Below are positions 32,786 to 41,620 of a DNA stretch of 64,000 bases, in pieces. Position numbers and translations under genes: made by a program. Position 1 is the stretch's first letter, and each line of letters opens with the position of its first letter. The notes beneath the pieces were generated by a model. The model saw only the letters and a program-made list of their open reading frames with translations. It was not told where the DNA came from and searched no databases. Source of the stretch: Dehalococcoides mccartyi 195 (GTDB taxonomy: Bacteria; Chloroflexota; Dehalococcoidia; Dehalococcoidales; Dehalococcoidaceae); the NCBI RefSeq assembly GCF_000011905.1, contig NC_002936.3:1240001-1304000 (forward strand). Reading direction: 5' to 3'.

Positions 32786-32988
32786 TATTTCGGCAAACTT
32801 CATAACAGGCTATTATCCCCACCCCCCAGTACGCCGTTTCAGCCATTTTCCGGCACTTTACAGCTAAATTCCTTTTGTCTGCCAGGCATTGCCCAGTTTC
32901 TGACTGTAAGCCCCCAGGACGAACCGGCTATTATTATGTAAATTTACAGCCCAAAAAGTTTAGACCGTCCTAAAAATCCTTAAAATAG

Positions 32989-33017
32989 AAGAGCCCCCCG
33001 TTTCCGGGGGGCTCTTT
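32989..33017 (-). terminator. Strong terminator of the surface-layer-like gene
   Basis: AGAGCCCCCC and GGGGGGCTCT make a ten-base-pair GC-rich stem with a six-base loop, 45 bases after the gene's stop. T-rich sequence on both sides lets it act in both directions. Confidence 0.85.
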
Positions 33018-33061
33018 TTGGTTACTTTAGGACTGTTAGTCCTTTTTCACTTTGTAGTTTA

Positions 33062-36000
33062 TTAGACTACGCGGCGAGTGCGAACAATCAGGACGATTAC
33101 GGCGATAGTCAGTACAGCACCGACAGCCACAATCAGCCAGATGTAGGCAGGAATTTCAGCCTGGGGTACTTCTAAGGTGATGTCCGGAGGATTATTTACT
33201 TCAACCGCAGCGGCATCAGCCTTAACAGTAGTGAATACAGCCGGGAACCATTCGCTGGTGCTGTTGGCGGTATTGACGCGAACTCTCCAGTAGTAGCTGG
33301 CGGAGTTGTCAAGAGTGCCGTCATAAGCCCAGTAATTGGTGGTCAGGTTCTTGGTAGCCAAAACCTTGGTAGCATCAGCGAAGGTAGGATCGGTGCTGAG
33401 AATAAGGTCATAGCTTACAGCAGTAGAAACTGAATCCCAGGCGAATACGGGGTTAACGGGTACGTTTGAAGCACCGTTGGTGGGCATCAGGTTAAAGTTG
33501 TAGGTCAGTTTTTCGGGCTGGGTGGAGACTGAAGCAGTACCCACGAAGCTCATGACCGGATCAACAGCCCAGACGCTTATCTGATAAACGGTGTCTTCGT
33601 CAAGACCAGTTACTTTAAGGGTAGTAGCGGTAGTTTCAGTACCAGTAGTGGTACCGTAAGCAACCTTAACAGCAGTAGCAGCATCGGTAACTATTATATA
33701 GTAACCAACGGTTACATTGCTGTTATCAACATTCAGAGCGTCCCAAGTGATAGTGAAACCTTCAGTAGTAACCTTAGTGGTCTGAACGTTGGCTACGGGT
33801 ACAGCCATCTTGTCGGTGTAAACATACAGTTCGTCATCAAAGATACCGTAAAGCATGTTAGCACCGGGGGCGGCAATACCAATCAGTTTGTATGCATCAC
33901 TGGCAGTAGTAGGAGCAGGAATAATACCAGCTTTGTAGGAAGTACCAACATTGGTGATACGGATCAGGTTGTCCCAATCACCATCCAGTACATACAGGAC
34001 ATTTCCGCCGGAAGCAATACCGGAGAAGATGCCTACACCCTCATCAACATCAGCATAGCTGCCGCTGTCAAAGGTATTGCCAGTGGTAACAACGTTATCA
34101 ATCTGGATCCAGGCAGGAGCGGTAGCAGCGAAGTCATATTTGTAAGCGCCGCCATTGCTGCTGGTCAGATAGACAACATCATTGCTGCCGTTCTGGAAGG
34201 TTACAAGAGAAGTACCAGAAATTGCAACAGCGGTAGGAGTGCTCCAGGTAACGCCACCATCGGTGGATCTTGAAATGCTGCCATTTGAACCGCCAACTAC
34301 CAGGGTAGAACCGTCAGTTGAAACGGCAAATGAGGTAACAGTGCCAACAGCACAGGCGCGGCCAAACCAGAAAACACCATTGGTGCTGGTCTGGTAAACC
34401 TTGCCTGAACCACCAACCAGAACAGTGTTGGCATTGGAAACGAACCAGGAATTGATAGTAACACCACCGTCAACAGTGGTAATGCTGCTTACCTGAGCGG
34501 TAAAGGTCTGGCCGTTATCCAGTGAACGCCAGATAGTAGTACCGCCGAGGTCAGCTACAAATACAGCGTCACCAGCGGGTGAAACGGCAACATCAATGTA
34601 GCCGCTCTCAGAAACCATGGAGGTTGAGAAAACGCGCTCGTAAACGCCATTGGTCAAACGCCAGACGCTGCCTTCAACATAGTCATAGGTGACTATGAAG
34701 AGGTTGCCGGCAATGTTGTCAATTTCGGTAATAGCCTGGCTCATCATGGAAATCTGATTCCAGGTTTTGCCGAAGTCAGCAGTGTAGGAAACACCACAAT
34801 CCCAACCACCGGTACCAGCAAGAGCTTTACCGGAAGTGGCAAAGTCAGCCAAAGCCAAAACGGTTACTTCCGCATTATACCAGCCATCATTACCAGTGGG
34901 AGCTTTGCTGGTCTTGGCGAAGGTAAGGCCGTCAGCAGAATACCAGGTGCTGGGGACATCAGTGGCAGTGCTAAGGTAACCGCCGATAATCAGTTTGGCA
35001 GTGCCAACACCACCGGCGCCGTCAATGTCAGATACTTCGGTTTCAGAGCCAAGACCGCTGACGTTAAGGTCAATGGTCTTGTCAGCGCCGCCGTACCACA
35101 GGTAGACGTCACCCTGTCCACTGAAGGTGGCAAGGGCAAGCCAAGCCTGGAACTTGCCGGAGGTCAGGCTGGAGCTGAAGTCAGCGGGCAGCCAGAGTTC
35201 GGCATGATAAGGCGTAGCAATGATGGTAACATTGTCCTGCATAACCTCTGCATCTTTGCAGAGAGCAGTCTGGTTCCACTGATTGCCGAAATATTTGGCG
35301 GTAATGACAGTTTTGCTAGAATTATTGGTGGCAACTGCAAGAACGCCCTGTTTGGTAGCAAAATCAGTGGGGTCTACCACTACATCCCAAACGCTGCAAG
35401 CGGTCCAAGCAGAAGCGCGCTGAGAATCAATGTCGAGGTCAGACCAGGGCATACCGAAAGCGGTTTCCTGGCACATATATACGCCGTTGCCACTATCAGT
35501 GCCGCCAAAAACGGCAGTGCCGACAAAGACGTATTTGTTAGCGCCGGCATAACCGATGTCAAGGGTGACAATCAGGTTAGTGCCAGAAATGGGAGGGGTA
35601 GCCCAAGCATTGGCGGTAGCCCAAGTAAATACGTTGGACAGATAATTCCAGGTAGCACCGCCATCTTTGGAGGTGAAGATATCCCTACCATCGGTGAAAT
35701 AGAGTTCATTGACATTCACGGAGGAAGCAACGAAATCATAGATAATTCCACCAGTTACAGTCGGGATAGTCAGTTTTTTCCAAGTGCGGCCAGCATCAGT
35801 AGATTTGAAGATAGCGGCTGCACCGTCATATTCGGCAGTGGCATAGACAGCAGATTTATCTGCGTTCCATTCCAAAATGCCGATGTTGTCAAACCGGTCA
35901 CCGGGAGCACTTACTACATAGCCGCCGGTTGAGCCGGAGCCGGGCAGGGAGATTTTGCTCCAAGCCTGGTTGGCAGCAGCTACGGGGGTAGCGACTGTGA

Positions 36001-36067
36001 ACATGGAAAGAACCATGGCAGCAGTCAGGACTACGCCCAGCACTTTACTTATTTTTGTCTTAAACAT
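33062..36067 (-). CDS. Large cell-surface protein with Asp-box (BNR) repeats, S-layer candidate
   Basis: A 1001-residue exported protein. The signal peptide ends near TPVAAANQAW (about residue 33). Residues 40-740 contain many Asp boxes of the form SxDxGxTW (STDAGRTW, SKDGGATW, TADFGKTW, SLDNGQTF, STDGGVTW) typical of beta-propellers of the sialidase/Vps10 type. A fibronectin type III-like domain spans about 760-850 (TTEGFTITWDAL), a second similar domain about 860-950, and a C-terminal transmembrane helix (about 972-995) ends in RTRRVV. Ser/Thr/Ala-rich composition, a terminator and a strong leader suggest high expression. It resembles the protein proposed as the Dehalococcoides S-layer. It is monocistronic. 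Confidence 0.75.
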   Translation of the reverse strand: MFKTKISKVLGVVLTAAMVLSMFTVATPVAAANQAWSKISLPGSGSTGGYVVSAPGDRFDNIGILEWNADKSAVYATAEYDGAAAIFKSTDAGRTWKKLTIPTVTGGIIYDFVASSVNVNELYFTDGRDIFTSKDGGATWNYLSNVFTWATANAWATPPISGTNLIVTLDIGYAGANKYVFVGTAVFGGTDSGNGVYMCQETAFGMPWSDLDIDSQRASAWTACSVWDVVVDPTDFATKQGVLAVATNNSSKTVITAKYFGNQWNQTALCKDAEVMQDNVTIIATPYHAELWLPADFSSSLTSGKFQAWLALATFSGQGDVYLWYGGADKTIDLNVSGLGSETEVSDIDGAGGVGTAKLIIGGYLSTATDVPSTWYSADGLTFAKTSKAPTGNDGWYNAEVTVLALADFATSGKALAGTGGWDCGVSYTADFGKTWNQISMMSQAITEIDNIAGNLFIVTYDYVEGSVWRLTNGVYERVFSTSMVSESGYIDVAVSPAGDAVFVADLGGTTIWRSLDNGQTFTAQVSSITTVDGGVTINSWFVSNANTVLVGGSGKVYQTSTNGVFWFGRACAVGTVTSFAVSTDGSTLVVGGSNGSISRSTDGGVTWSTPTAVAISGTSLVTFQNGSNDVVYLTSSNGGAYKYDFAATAPAWIQIDNVVTTGNTFDSGSYADVDEGVGIFSGIASGGNVLYVLDGDWDNLIRITNVGTSYKAGIIPAPTTASDAYKLIGIAAPGANMLYGIFDDELYVYTDKMAVPVANVQTTKVTTEGFTITWDALNVDNSNVTVGYYIIVTDAATAVKVAYGTTTGTETTATTLKVTGLDEDTVYQISVWAVDPVMSFVGTASVSTQPEKLTYNFNLMPTNGASNVPVNPVFAWDSVSTAVSYDLILSTDPTFADATKVLATKNLTTNYWAYDGTLDNSASYYWRVRVNTANSTSEWFPAVFTTVKADAAAVEVNNPPDITLEVPQAEIPAYIWLIVAVGAVLTIAVIVLIVRTRRVV

Positions 36068-36115
36068 CGACCTATAAATTTCCTTTTAAACTTATTTTAT
36101 GCAAATGTCTTCATA

Positions 36116-36190
36116 TTATATATGTACACATGAAGACCAAGAGTGGTCCAATTCAGCATCAATCAAAGACGCTTTCCCTTGCGGGTGCAT
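36116..36190 (-). CDS. Possible leader peptide before the surface-layer-like gene
   Basis: In the leader, a near-perfect Shine-Dalgarno (AAAGGAGGTGG, 36211-36201 minus) is not placed for the main gene, which starts 130 bases further on. It could serve a 24-codon ORF from ATG 36190 (MHPQGKASLIDAELDHSWSS and four more residues), or a 10-codon ORF from TTG 36195 (MECTRKGKRL, ending 36163), whose spacing of eight bases is better. Translation of either would be a regulatory or mRNA-stabilising device. Neither peptide resembles a known protein. Confidence 0.35.
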   Translation of the reverse strand: MHPQGKASLIDAELDHSWSSCVHI

Positions 36191-36224
36191 TCCAATACCA
36201 CCACCTCCTTTCATGGTTTAACCT

Positions 36225-36251
36225 ATCTTATATAATAACACAGCCTGTCAA
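36225..36251 (-). promoter_or_regulatory. Likely promoter of the surface-layer-like gene
   Basis: TTGACA (36251-36246) with TAAGAT (36230-36225) 15 bases away on the minus strand, a tight spacing. It implies a leader of about 150 bases. Confidence 0.45.
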
Positions 36252-36283
36252 TAGTTTACGGGCATTTTAACTTAATTTGGCTG

Positions 36284-36309
36284 AAAGTACTATAGTTTTC
36301 AGGTACTTT
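36284..36309 (-). terminator. Possible hairpin downstream of rho
   Basis: AAAGTAC (36284-36290) and GTACTTT (36303-36309) with a 12-base loop, 32 bases beyond the rho stop. The stem is weak. Confidence 0.35.
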
Positions 36310-36340
36310 ACGTTCAAAAATATTTTTTATCCCTTTTGGT

Positions 36341-37616
36341 TTACATTTCTTTCTGGAGGTTAGCCAGGAAGTCAGCATTATTCTTGGAGCGGCGCAGGCG
36401 GTCCAGCACGCGCTCGTTAACCTCTGTATAGTGGTTGGCGTCATCAGCGATGATAGCCACCATCCTCCGCAAAAGCTGTACCTGCTTGTAGTTTTCACCC
36501 AGCAGGAGTTCCTCACGGCGGGTGCTTGAACGGGAGATGTCCAGGGCAGGGAAGACACGGCGTTCGGCCAGGCGGCGCTCCAGATGAAGTTCCATGTTGC
36601 CGGTGCCTTTGAATTCTTCGTAAATAAGGTCATCCATGCGGCTGCCGGTTTCTACCAGACAGGTGGCAATGATGGTAAGCGAACCGCCCTCTTCGGTATT
36701 GCGGGCAGCCCCGAAGAATTTCTTGGCGGGGTGGAGGGCGACCGGGTCAATACCGCCAGAAAGGGTGCGGCCTGATGAAGGCATGGCCAGATTGTAGGCA
36801 CGGGTAAGGCGGGTAATACCGTCCAGCAGGATAAAGACGTCTTTGCCGCTTTCCACCATACGCTTTGCCCGTTCCAGTGCCAGTTCGGCTACCCGGGTCT
36901 GGTTTTCCACCGGTTCGTCAAAGGTGGCGGCCATAACTTCACCCCGTACGTGGCGGCGCATATCGGTTACTTCCTCAGGGCGTTCACCTATAAGGACTAC
37001 CATTATATGTATATCGTTATAATTGGTAGCGGTTGCATTGGCTATATTTTTCAAAATGGTGGTCTTGCCGGCTTTGGGCGGGGAAACGATAAGGCCGCGC
37101 TGTCCCCGGCCGATGGGGGCTATCAGGTTTATAAGGCGGGTGGCAAGTTCGTGCGGCGTAGTTTCCAGGTTTATAAGGCGGTCAGGGAAAGTGGGAACTA
37201 AAGCACCAAAATTGGGGCGGCGTTTGGCCATTTCAGGGTTAAGGTCATTGATGGCTTCCACCCGCAGAAGACTGTAATATTTTTCACCCGGCTTGGCAGG
37301 GCGTCCCTGCCCTATTACCATGTCACCGGTACGAAGACCGAAACGGCGGTATCTGGGACTGAGACACATATATGTCTGACGAACTGGGCAGTAAAGATGC
37401 CTGGCGCAGAAAGCCGTATCCGTCCGGCATTATTTCCAGAATACCCGAACAGAATACATTCCCCTGTGATTCGGTATACACCTGAATAAGGCGCATCACC
37501 AAATCCTGCTTTTTAAGGGCAGTAACCCCGTTTACACCCATTTCCTTGGCAATATCCAGAAGCTCTTCACGAGTCTTCTTCTCAAGTTCACTCAGCTCAA
37601 ATTGCCCGATTTCCAT
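36341..37616 (-). pseudogene. rho: Transcription termination factor Rho, interrupted by a one-base frameshift
   Basis: Hexameric RNA-dependent ATPase that ends transcription. ATG 37616 opens the N-terminal domain (MEIGQFELSELEKKTREELL) and the cold-shock-like RNA-binding domain up to DGYGFLRQ and DIYVSQSQI. The next residues expected, RRFGLRTGD, continue in another frame, which runs to the stop at 36341 and carries the Walker A PPKAGKTTILKN, Walker B-type DVFILLDGITRLTRAYN and the Q/R-loop regions. One extra base in the GG of CGGCGG (plus strand 37344-37349) explains the break. All other sequence is intact, so sequencing error is the first suspicion. It is last in the pyrG-transaldolase-rho cluster. 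Confidence 0.88.
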
Positions 37617-37702
37617 TGTGTCTCACCCCCTATCTACAACGAGTTATCTGTATTTTAGTTTCTATATATAAAGGAAGCACCTGTGATAAACAACCTTAAA
37701 TA

Positions 37703-38353
37703 TTACTTCTGGACACTTTTCCAGTCAGCCATGAAACGGGCAATACCCGAATCTGTCAGCGGATGCTGCATCATCTGCATCAGCACCTTGTAAGGTACGG
37801 TGGCAATACCGGCACCGGTCTGGGCCGCCTGAGTGCAATGAAGCGGGTGGCGGATACTGGCGGCAATCACCTGGGTTTCAAAGCCGTATTCCTTATATAT
37901 ACTGACAATATCATTTATAAGCATCATGCCGTCATGCCCGGCATCATCCAGCCTGCCCACAAACGGGCTGACAAAGGCCGCACCGGCCAAAGCCCCCAGC
38001 AAAGCCTGGTTGACCGAGAAACAGAGGGTCATATTGAAGCGGACACCCTCTTTGCTCAGCTTGGAAATAATCTCCAGCCCTTCGGCGGTGGCGGGTATTT
38101 TGACCACCACGTTGGGTGCCCATTTAGCTATCTCGCGGGCCTGCTTGAGCATTTCGGCGGGGTCTTCAGCCGTAATTTCGGCAGAGACATCACCCTCCGG
38201 CAGCAAGGCACATATCTGCTGTACTACGGATTTATAATCACTGATGCCTTCTTTGGCAACCAGAGTGGGATTGGTGGTCACACCGCTCACCACTCCCAGT
38301 TTCAGGCCTTTTTTAATCTCTTCAATATTAGCGGTATCCAGAAAAATACGCAT
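37703..38353 (-). CDS. Transaldolase / fructose-6-phosphate aldolase family
   Basis: A 216-residue single-domain TIM-barrel protein of the short (type 3B) transaldolase family. It has MRIFLDTANIEEIKKG, GVTTNPTLVAKEG near residue 24, the Schiff-base lysine in NVVVKIPATAEGL near 85, FVSPFVGRLDD near 130, and a C-terminal DSGIARFMADW. Members act either as transaldolase in the pentose phosphate pathway or as fructose-6-phosphate aldolase; the FVSPFVGR Phe fits transaldolase-type members only loosely, so I leave the symbol blank. It lies between pyrG and rho on the same strand. Confidence 0.88.
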   Translation of the reverse strand: MRIFLDTANIEEIKKGLKLGVVSGVTTNPTLVAKEGISDYKSVVQQICALLPEGDVSAEITAEDPAEMLKQAREIAKWAPNVVVKIPATAEGLEIISKLSKEGVRFNMTLCFSVNQALLGALAGAAFVSPFVGRLDDAGHDGMMLINDIVSIYKEYGFETQVIAASIRHPLHCTQAAQTGAGIATVPYKVLMQMMQHPLTDSGIARFMADWKSVQK

Positions 38354-38390
38354 TTCTACCTCAGGACCAATTTATATTTATGCCCTTATT

Positions 38391-40025
38391 TCAGGGCGAA
38401 AGCGGCAAAGAAGGCTGCTCACCATCTCTTATAACCTTTTTGGCAGCATTTATAAATTCACGGAACAGGGGGTGGGGACGGTTTGGCCGTGAAAGAAACT
38501 CCGGGTGAAACTGCGAACCGACCATAAACGGGTGTCCTGAAACTTCGCAAATCTCTACCAGCTTGCCGTCAGGAGACAGTCCGCTGAATACCATACCGGC
38601 TTTGGAAAGGGTATCACGGTAATCATTATTGAACTCAAAACGGTGACGGTGACGTTCATTTATCAGCTTGTTGCCGTAAGCCTGTCCGGCCATAGTACCG
38701 GGCTGAATTACACAAGGATAATTGCCCAGACGCATAGTACCGCCTTTGGAATCCACCCCCCGTTGCTCCGGCAACAGGTCAATAACCGGGTAAGGGGAAT
38801 CCGGCTCAAATTCGGTTGAGTGGGCTTTGTCAGACTGAAGCACGTGCCGGGCAAACTCTATCACCATGACCTGCATGCCCAGACACAAACCCAGATAGGG
38901 TATGCCGTTTTCACGGGCATACTTTACGGCGGTTATCATGCCCTCAATACCCCTGATGCCGAACCCGCCGGGTATAATAATGCCCTGAACGTGTTTTAAA
39001 TATTCCTCAGGGCCGTTTTTCTCAATATCTTCAGCATACACCCAGTCTATCTGGATATCACGCCCGTTATGAATGGCGGCATGACACAGGGACTCACGGA
39101 CTGAATAATAGGCATCTTTCAGCTCTACGTATTTGCCGACCAGAGCAATCCTGACCGCTGGGGTAGGTTCTTTAATTTTTTCCACCAGCCCGCGCCAGAT
39201 ACTAAGGTCAGACGGGGAAGCATTCAGGTGAAGGCGGCTGACCAGCAAATCACCCACACCCTCAGACTCCAGCTTCAGGGGGACTTCATATATAGTGGAA
39301 ACAGTAGGCATAAAGATAACTGCCTTGCGTTCCACATCACAGAACAAAGAAAGTTTGTCCCGGATACCTTCGGATATAGGATAATCTGCCCGGCAGACTA
39401 TTATATCCGGCTGGATACCTATCCGCCTCAGCTCGTTAACACTGTGCTGGGTGGGCTTGGTTTTAAGCTCCTGGGTGGACTGTATATAAGGAAGCAGGGT
39501 TACGTGAATATAAATAACATTATCCCGCCCCATATCATTGCGCATCTGGCGGATAGCTTCCAGAAAGGGCTGACCCTCAATATCACCGACAGTACCGCCC
39601 ACTTCCACTATTACCACATCCGCTTTGGAACGGTCTGCCAGACGCTGTATTCTGGCCTTTATCTCCTGGGTGACATGGGGTACAACCTGTATAGTCCCCC
39701 CCAGATAATCACCCCGGCGCTCTTTATTTATAACTTCGGAATATACCTGGCCGGAGGTGACAGTGGAGTCAGCGGTAAGCTCAATATCTATAAAGCGTTC
39801 ATAGCTGCCCAAATCAAGGTCTGTTTCCGCCCCGTCCTGGGTTACAAAAACCTCGCCGTGCTGATAGGGTGACATGGTACCGGGGTCTACATTCAAATAG
39901 GGGTCAAGCTTTTGAACCGAAACACTCAGTCCCCGGCTTTTAAGAATATTTCCCAGTGAGGCAACGGTAATGCCCTTGCCTACAGAACTAACCACACCGC
40001 CAGTTACAAAAACAAATTTTGACAT
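38391..40025 (-). CDS. pyrG: CTP synthase
   Basis: Makes CTP from UTP, ATP and glutamine. 544 residues: the synthetase domain (1-265) starts [17 protein letters not shown], with [22 protein letters not shown] and [10 protein letters not shown]; the glutaminase domain has GGFGIRG near residue 350, the nucleophile elbow YLGLCLGMQ near 378, and the His-Glu pair in [12 protein letters not shown] near 512. Start ATG 40025. It has its own consensus promoter and a leader of about 110 bases with a possible attenuator, unlike its neighbours. Confidence 0.97.
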   Translation of the reverse strand: MSKFVFVTGGVVSSVGKGITVASLGNILKSRGLSVSVQKLDPYLNVDPGTMSPYQHGEVFVTQDGAETDLDLGSYERFIDIELTADSTVTSGQVYSEVINKERRGDYLGGTIQVVPHVTQEIKARIQRLADRSKADVVIVEVGGTVGDIEGQPFLEAIRQMRNDMGRDNVIYIHVTLLPYIQSTQELKTKPTQHSVNELRRIGIQPDIIVCRADYPISEGIRDKLSLFCDVERKAVIFMPTVSTIYEVPLKLESEGVGDLLVSRLHLNASPSDLSIWRGLVEKIKEPTPAVRIALVGKYVELKDAYYSVRESLCHAAIHNGRDIQIDWVYAEDIEKNGPEEYLKHVQGIIIPGGFGIRGIEGMITAVKYARENGIPYLGLCLGMQVMVIEFARHVLQSDKAHSTEFEPDSPYPVIDLLPEQRGVDSKGGTMRLGNYPCVIQPGTMAGQAYGNKLINERHRHRFEFNNDYRDTLSKAGMVFSGLSPDGKLVEICEVSGHPFMVGSQFHPEFLSRPNRPHPLFREFINAAKKVIRDGEQPSLPLSP

Positions 40026-40067
40026 AATAACCTGCTAAGACTTGATAAGATGAGAGTAAAATAGAAA

Positions 40068-40097
40068 GGCAAATTTCGAACCTTTGCCATAAATTTG
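40068..40097 (-). promoter_or_regulatory. Candidate attenuator in the pyrG leader
   Basis: On the minus strand GGCAAA and TTTGCC (40088-40068) can form a hairpin followed by TTTCTATTTT, like a weak terminator. An alternative pairing, CAAATTT (40097-40091) with AAATTTG (40076-40070), would exclude it. The two structures share the 40070-40076 segment. Confidence 0.4.
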
Positions 40098-40142
40098 AAA
40101 ACGGATAGACAAAGCAGAAGTCTGATTCATTAAATCGTTTTT

Positions 40143-40171
40143 ATTATAAGGATGTGCCTTAGGCTTGTCAA
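40143..40171 (-). promoter_or_regulatory. Consensus promoter of pyrG
   Basis: TTGACA (40171-40166), exactly 17 bases, TATAAT (40148-40143) on the minus strand: a perfect sigma-70 match. Confidence 0.9.
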
Positions 40172-40245
40172 CATTATATATACATGGAAAAGCCGCTTTT
40201 CTTAAACTGTATTGATACTGTTTTATTAACTTTAATAATATATTG

Positions 40246-40275
40246 TTGACATTATTCATACCACCATAATATAAT
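40246..40275 (+). promoter_or_regulatory. Promoter of the cbpA-hspR-clp operon
   Basis: TTGACA (40246-40251), 18 bases, TATAAT (40270-40275), 30 bases before the ATG. I find no HspR-type HAIR inverted repeat beside it. Confidence 0.8.
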
Positions 40276-40305
40276 AGAAAATAGGTATTTCCCAGGGGGA
40301 ATTGT

Positions 40306-41298
40306 ATGGCTAATGAAAAAAACTTATACGAAACACTGGGCGTAGCCAAAACCGCCAGCGCAGACGAAATCAAGAAGGCATACCGCAAGCTTGCCCGCAA
40401 GTACCACCCGGATTTGAATCCGGGAGATAAGACGGCTGAAGAAACCTTCAAGAAGATTAACCAGGCTTATGAAGTACTTAACAACCCTGAAAACCGGGCC
40501 AAGTATGACAAGTATGGTGACCAGTGGCAGTATGGCGAACAGTTTGAAAAAGCCCGGGCCAGCCAGCAGCAAACCCAGGGCAACCCCTTTGGGGGGTATG
40601 ATTTCAGCTTTGGCGGCAGCGAAGGCGGCGGGTTTGAAGATATTTTGAGCCAGATGCTGGGTGGCCGTATGGGCGGGCGCCGAAGCCGCCCCCAGCCTGG
40701 ACAAAGCATTGAACAACCCGTAGACATTTCGCTGGAAGAAGCCGCCAGCGGCACCAGCCGTCTGCTAAGTTTCCAGATGCAAAAACCCTGCGAGACCTGC
40801 GGAGGCAGCGGGGCAAAAGATAAAAAGGTCTGCCCCACCTGCCAGGGTACAGGTATAAATCCGGGGATTGAAAGACTGGAAGTCAAAATACCGGCCGGGG
40901 TTAAAAATGACTCCAAAATCCGTTTGGCAGGCAAGGGCGGGTATGGACAATCGGGTGGACAAAGGGGTGACCTATTCCTCCGGATACATGTCCGCCCCAA
41001 TGATAGATTTGAACGCAAGGATGATGACCTGACGGTAAACGTACCGGTAAACCTGACTACCGCCATGCTGGGCGGGGAGATATTTGTCCCCGCACTCAAA
41101 GGCAAACTAGCCTTGAAAATACCGGCCGAAACCCAGAACGGGCGGACTTTCCGCTTAAAAGGGCAGGGCATCCCCCACTTAGGCAAAGACGGCAGCGGGG
41201 ATTTACTGGCCAAAATCAACATTGTGCTGCCGGAAAAACTTACCGCCGCTGAAAGAGACCTTTTTGAAAAACTGCGCCAGCTTAGGCCGGACAGTTAA
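40306..41298 (+). CDS. cbpA: DnaJ-class co-chaperone (CbpA-like) with a half zinc domain
   Basis: A 330-residue Hsp40. The J domain (5-70) carries HPD in [10 protein letters not shown]; a Gly/Phe-rich region follows (about 92-125); then the two C-terminal substrate domains (from about 135) ending [15 protein letters not shown]. Full DnaJ has four CxxCxGxG repeats; this protein has only two, CETCGGSG and CPTCQGTG (about residues 163-183), enough for one zinc. It is thus intermediate between class A and class B Hsp40. ATG 40306 has AGGGGGAA upstream. First gene of an operon with an HspR-type regulator and a Clp ATPase. Confidence 0.88.
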   Translation: MANEKNLYETLGVAKTASADEIKKAYRKLARKYHPDLNPGDKTAEETFKKINQAYEVLNNPENRAKYDKYGDQWQYGEQFEKARASQQQTQGNPFGGYDFSFGGSEGGGFEDILSQMLGGRMGGRRSRPQPGQSIEQPVDISLEEAASGTSRLLSFQMQKPCETCGGSGAKDKKVCPTCQGTGINPGIERLEVKIPAGVKNDSKIRLAGKGGYGQSGGQRGDLFLRIHVRPNDRFERKDDDLTVNVPVNLTTAMLGGEIFVPALKGKLALKIPAETQNGRTFRLKGQGIPHLGKDGSGDLLAKINIVLPEKLTAAERDLFEKLRQLRPDS

Positions 41299-41310
41299 AG
41301 GGAGATATTT

Positions 41311-41616
41311 ATGGAAAATGCAAACCAGCCCCGTTATGTAATCTCAGTAGCTGCCGAAATACTGGGTATGCAGACTTATACCCTGCGGTATTACGAAAGG
41401 GTGGGCATTATCAAGCCTTTCCGTTCGCAGGGCAGGATAAGATTATACTCGGAGCAGGATATTGAACGGCTGAAACTGGCCAAAACCCTGCTGGATGATT
41501 TGGGTATAAATATGGCCGGGGTTGAAGTAATCTTAAACATGCGTAACCGCATTCAGGAGCTTATATCCGAAAACGAAGCCCTGAGGGAAGAAATACAATT
41601 ACTCAGAGAGGAGTAA
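41311..41616 (+). CDS. hspR: MerR-family regulator, HspR-like
   Basis: A 101-residue protein with a MerR-type winged helix: YVISVAAEILGMQTYTLRYYERVGIIKP, then GRIRLYSEQDIERLKLAKTLLDDLGINMAG, and a C-terminal coiled coil (QELISENEALREEIQLLREE). HspR represses dnaK or clpB operons in Actinobacteria and relatives through HAIR repeats, with DnaK as co-repressor. The position between cbpA and clp matches that role. The cognate DNA site is not obvious here, so autoregulation is an inference. Confidence 0.85.
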   Translation: MENANQPRYVISVAAEILGMQTYTLRYYERVGIIKPFRSQGRIRLYSEQDIERLKLAKTLLDDLGINMAGVEVILNMRNRIQELISENEALREEIQLLREE

Positions 41617-41620
41617 ACCC

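Larger units (their letters stand above)
32738..33061. other. Intergenic region between convergent genes
   Basis: These 324 bases hold two terminators (32757-32785 and 32989-33017) that end the plus-strand genes and the minus-strand surface-layer-like gene. The middle, about 32790-32985, shows no ORF, repeat or RNA that I can recognise. Confidence 0.6.
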
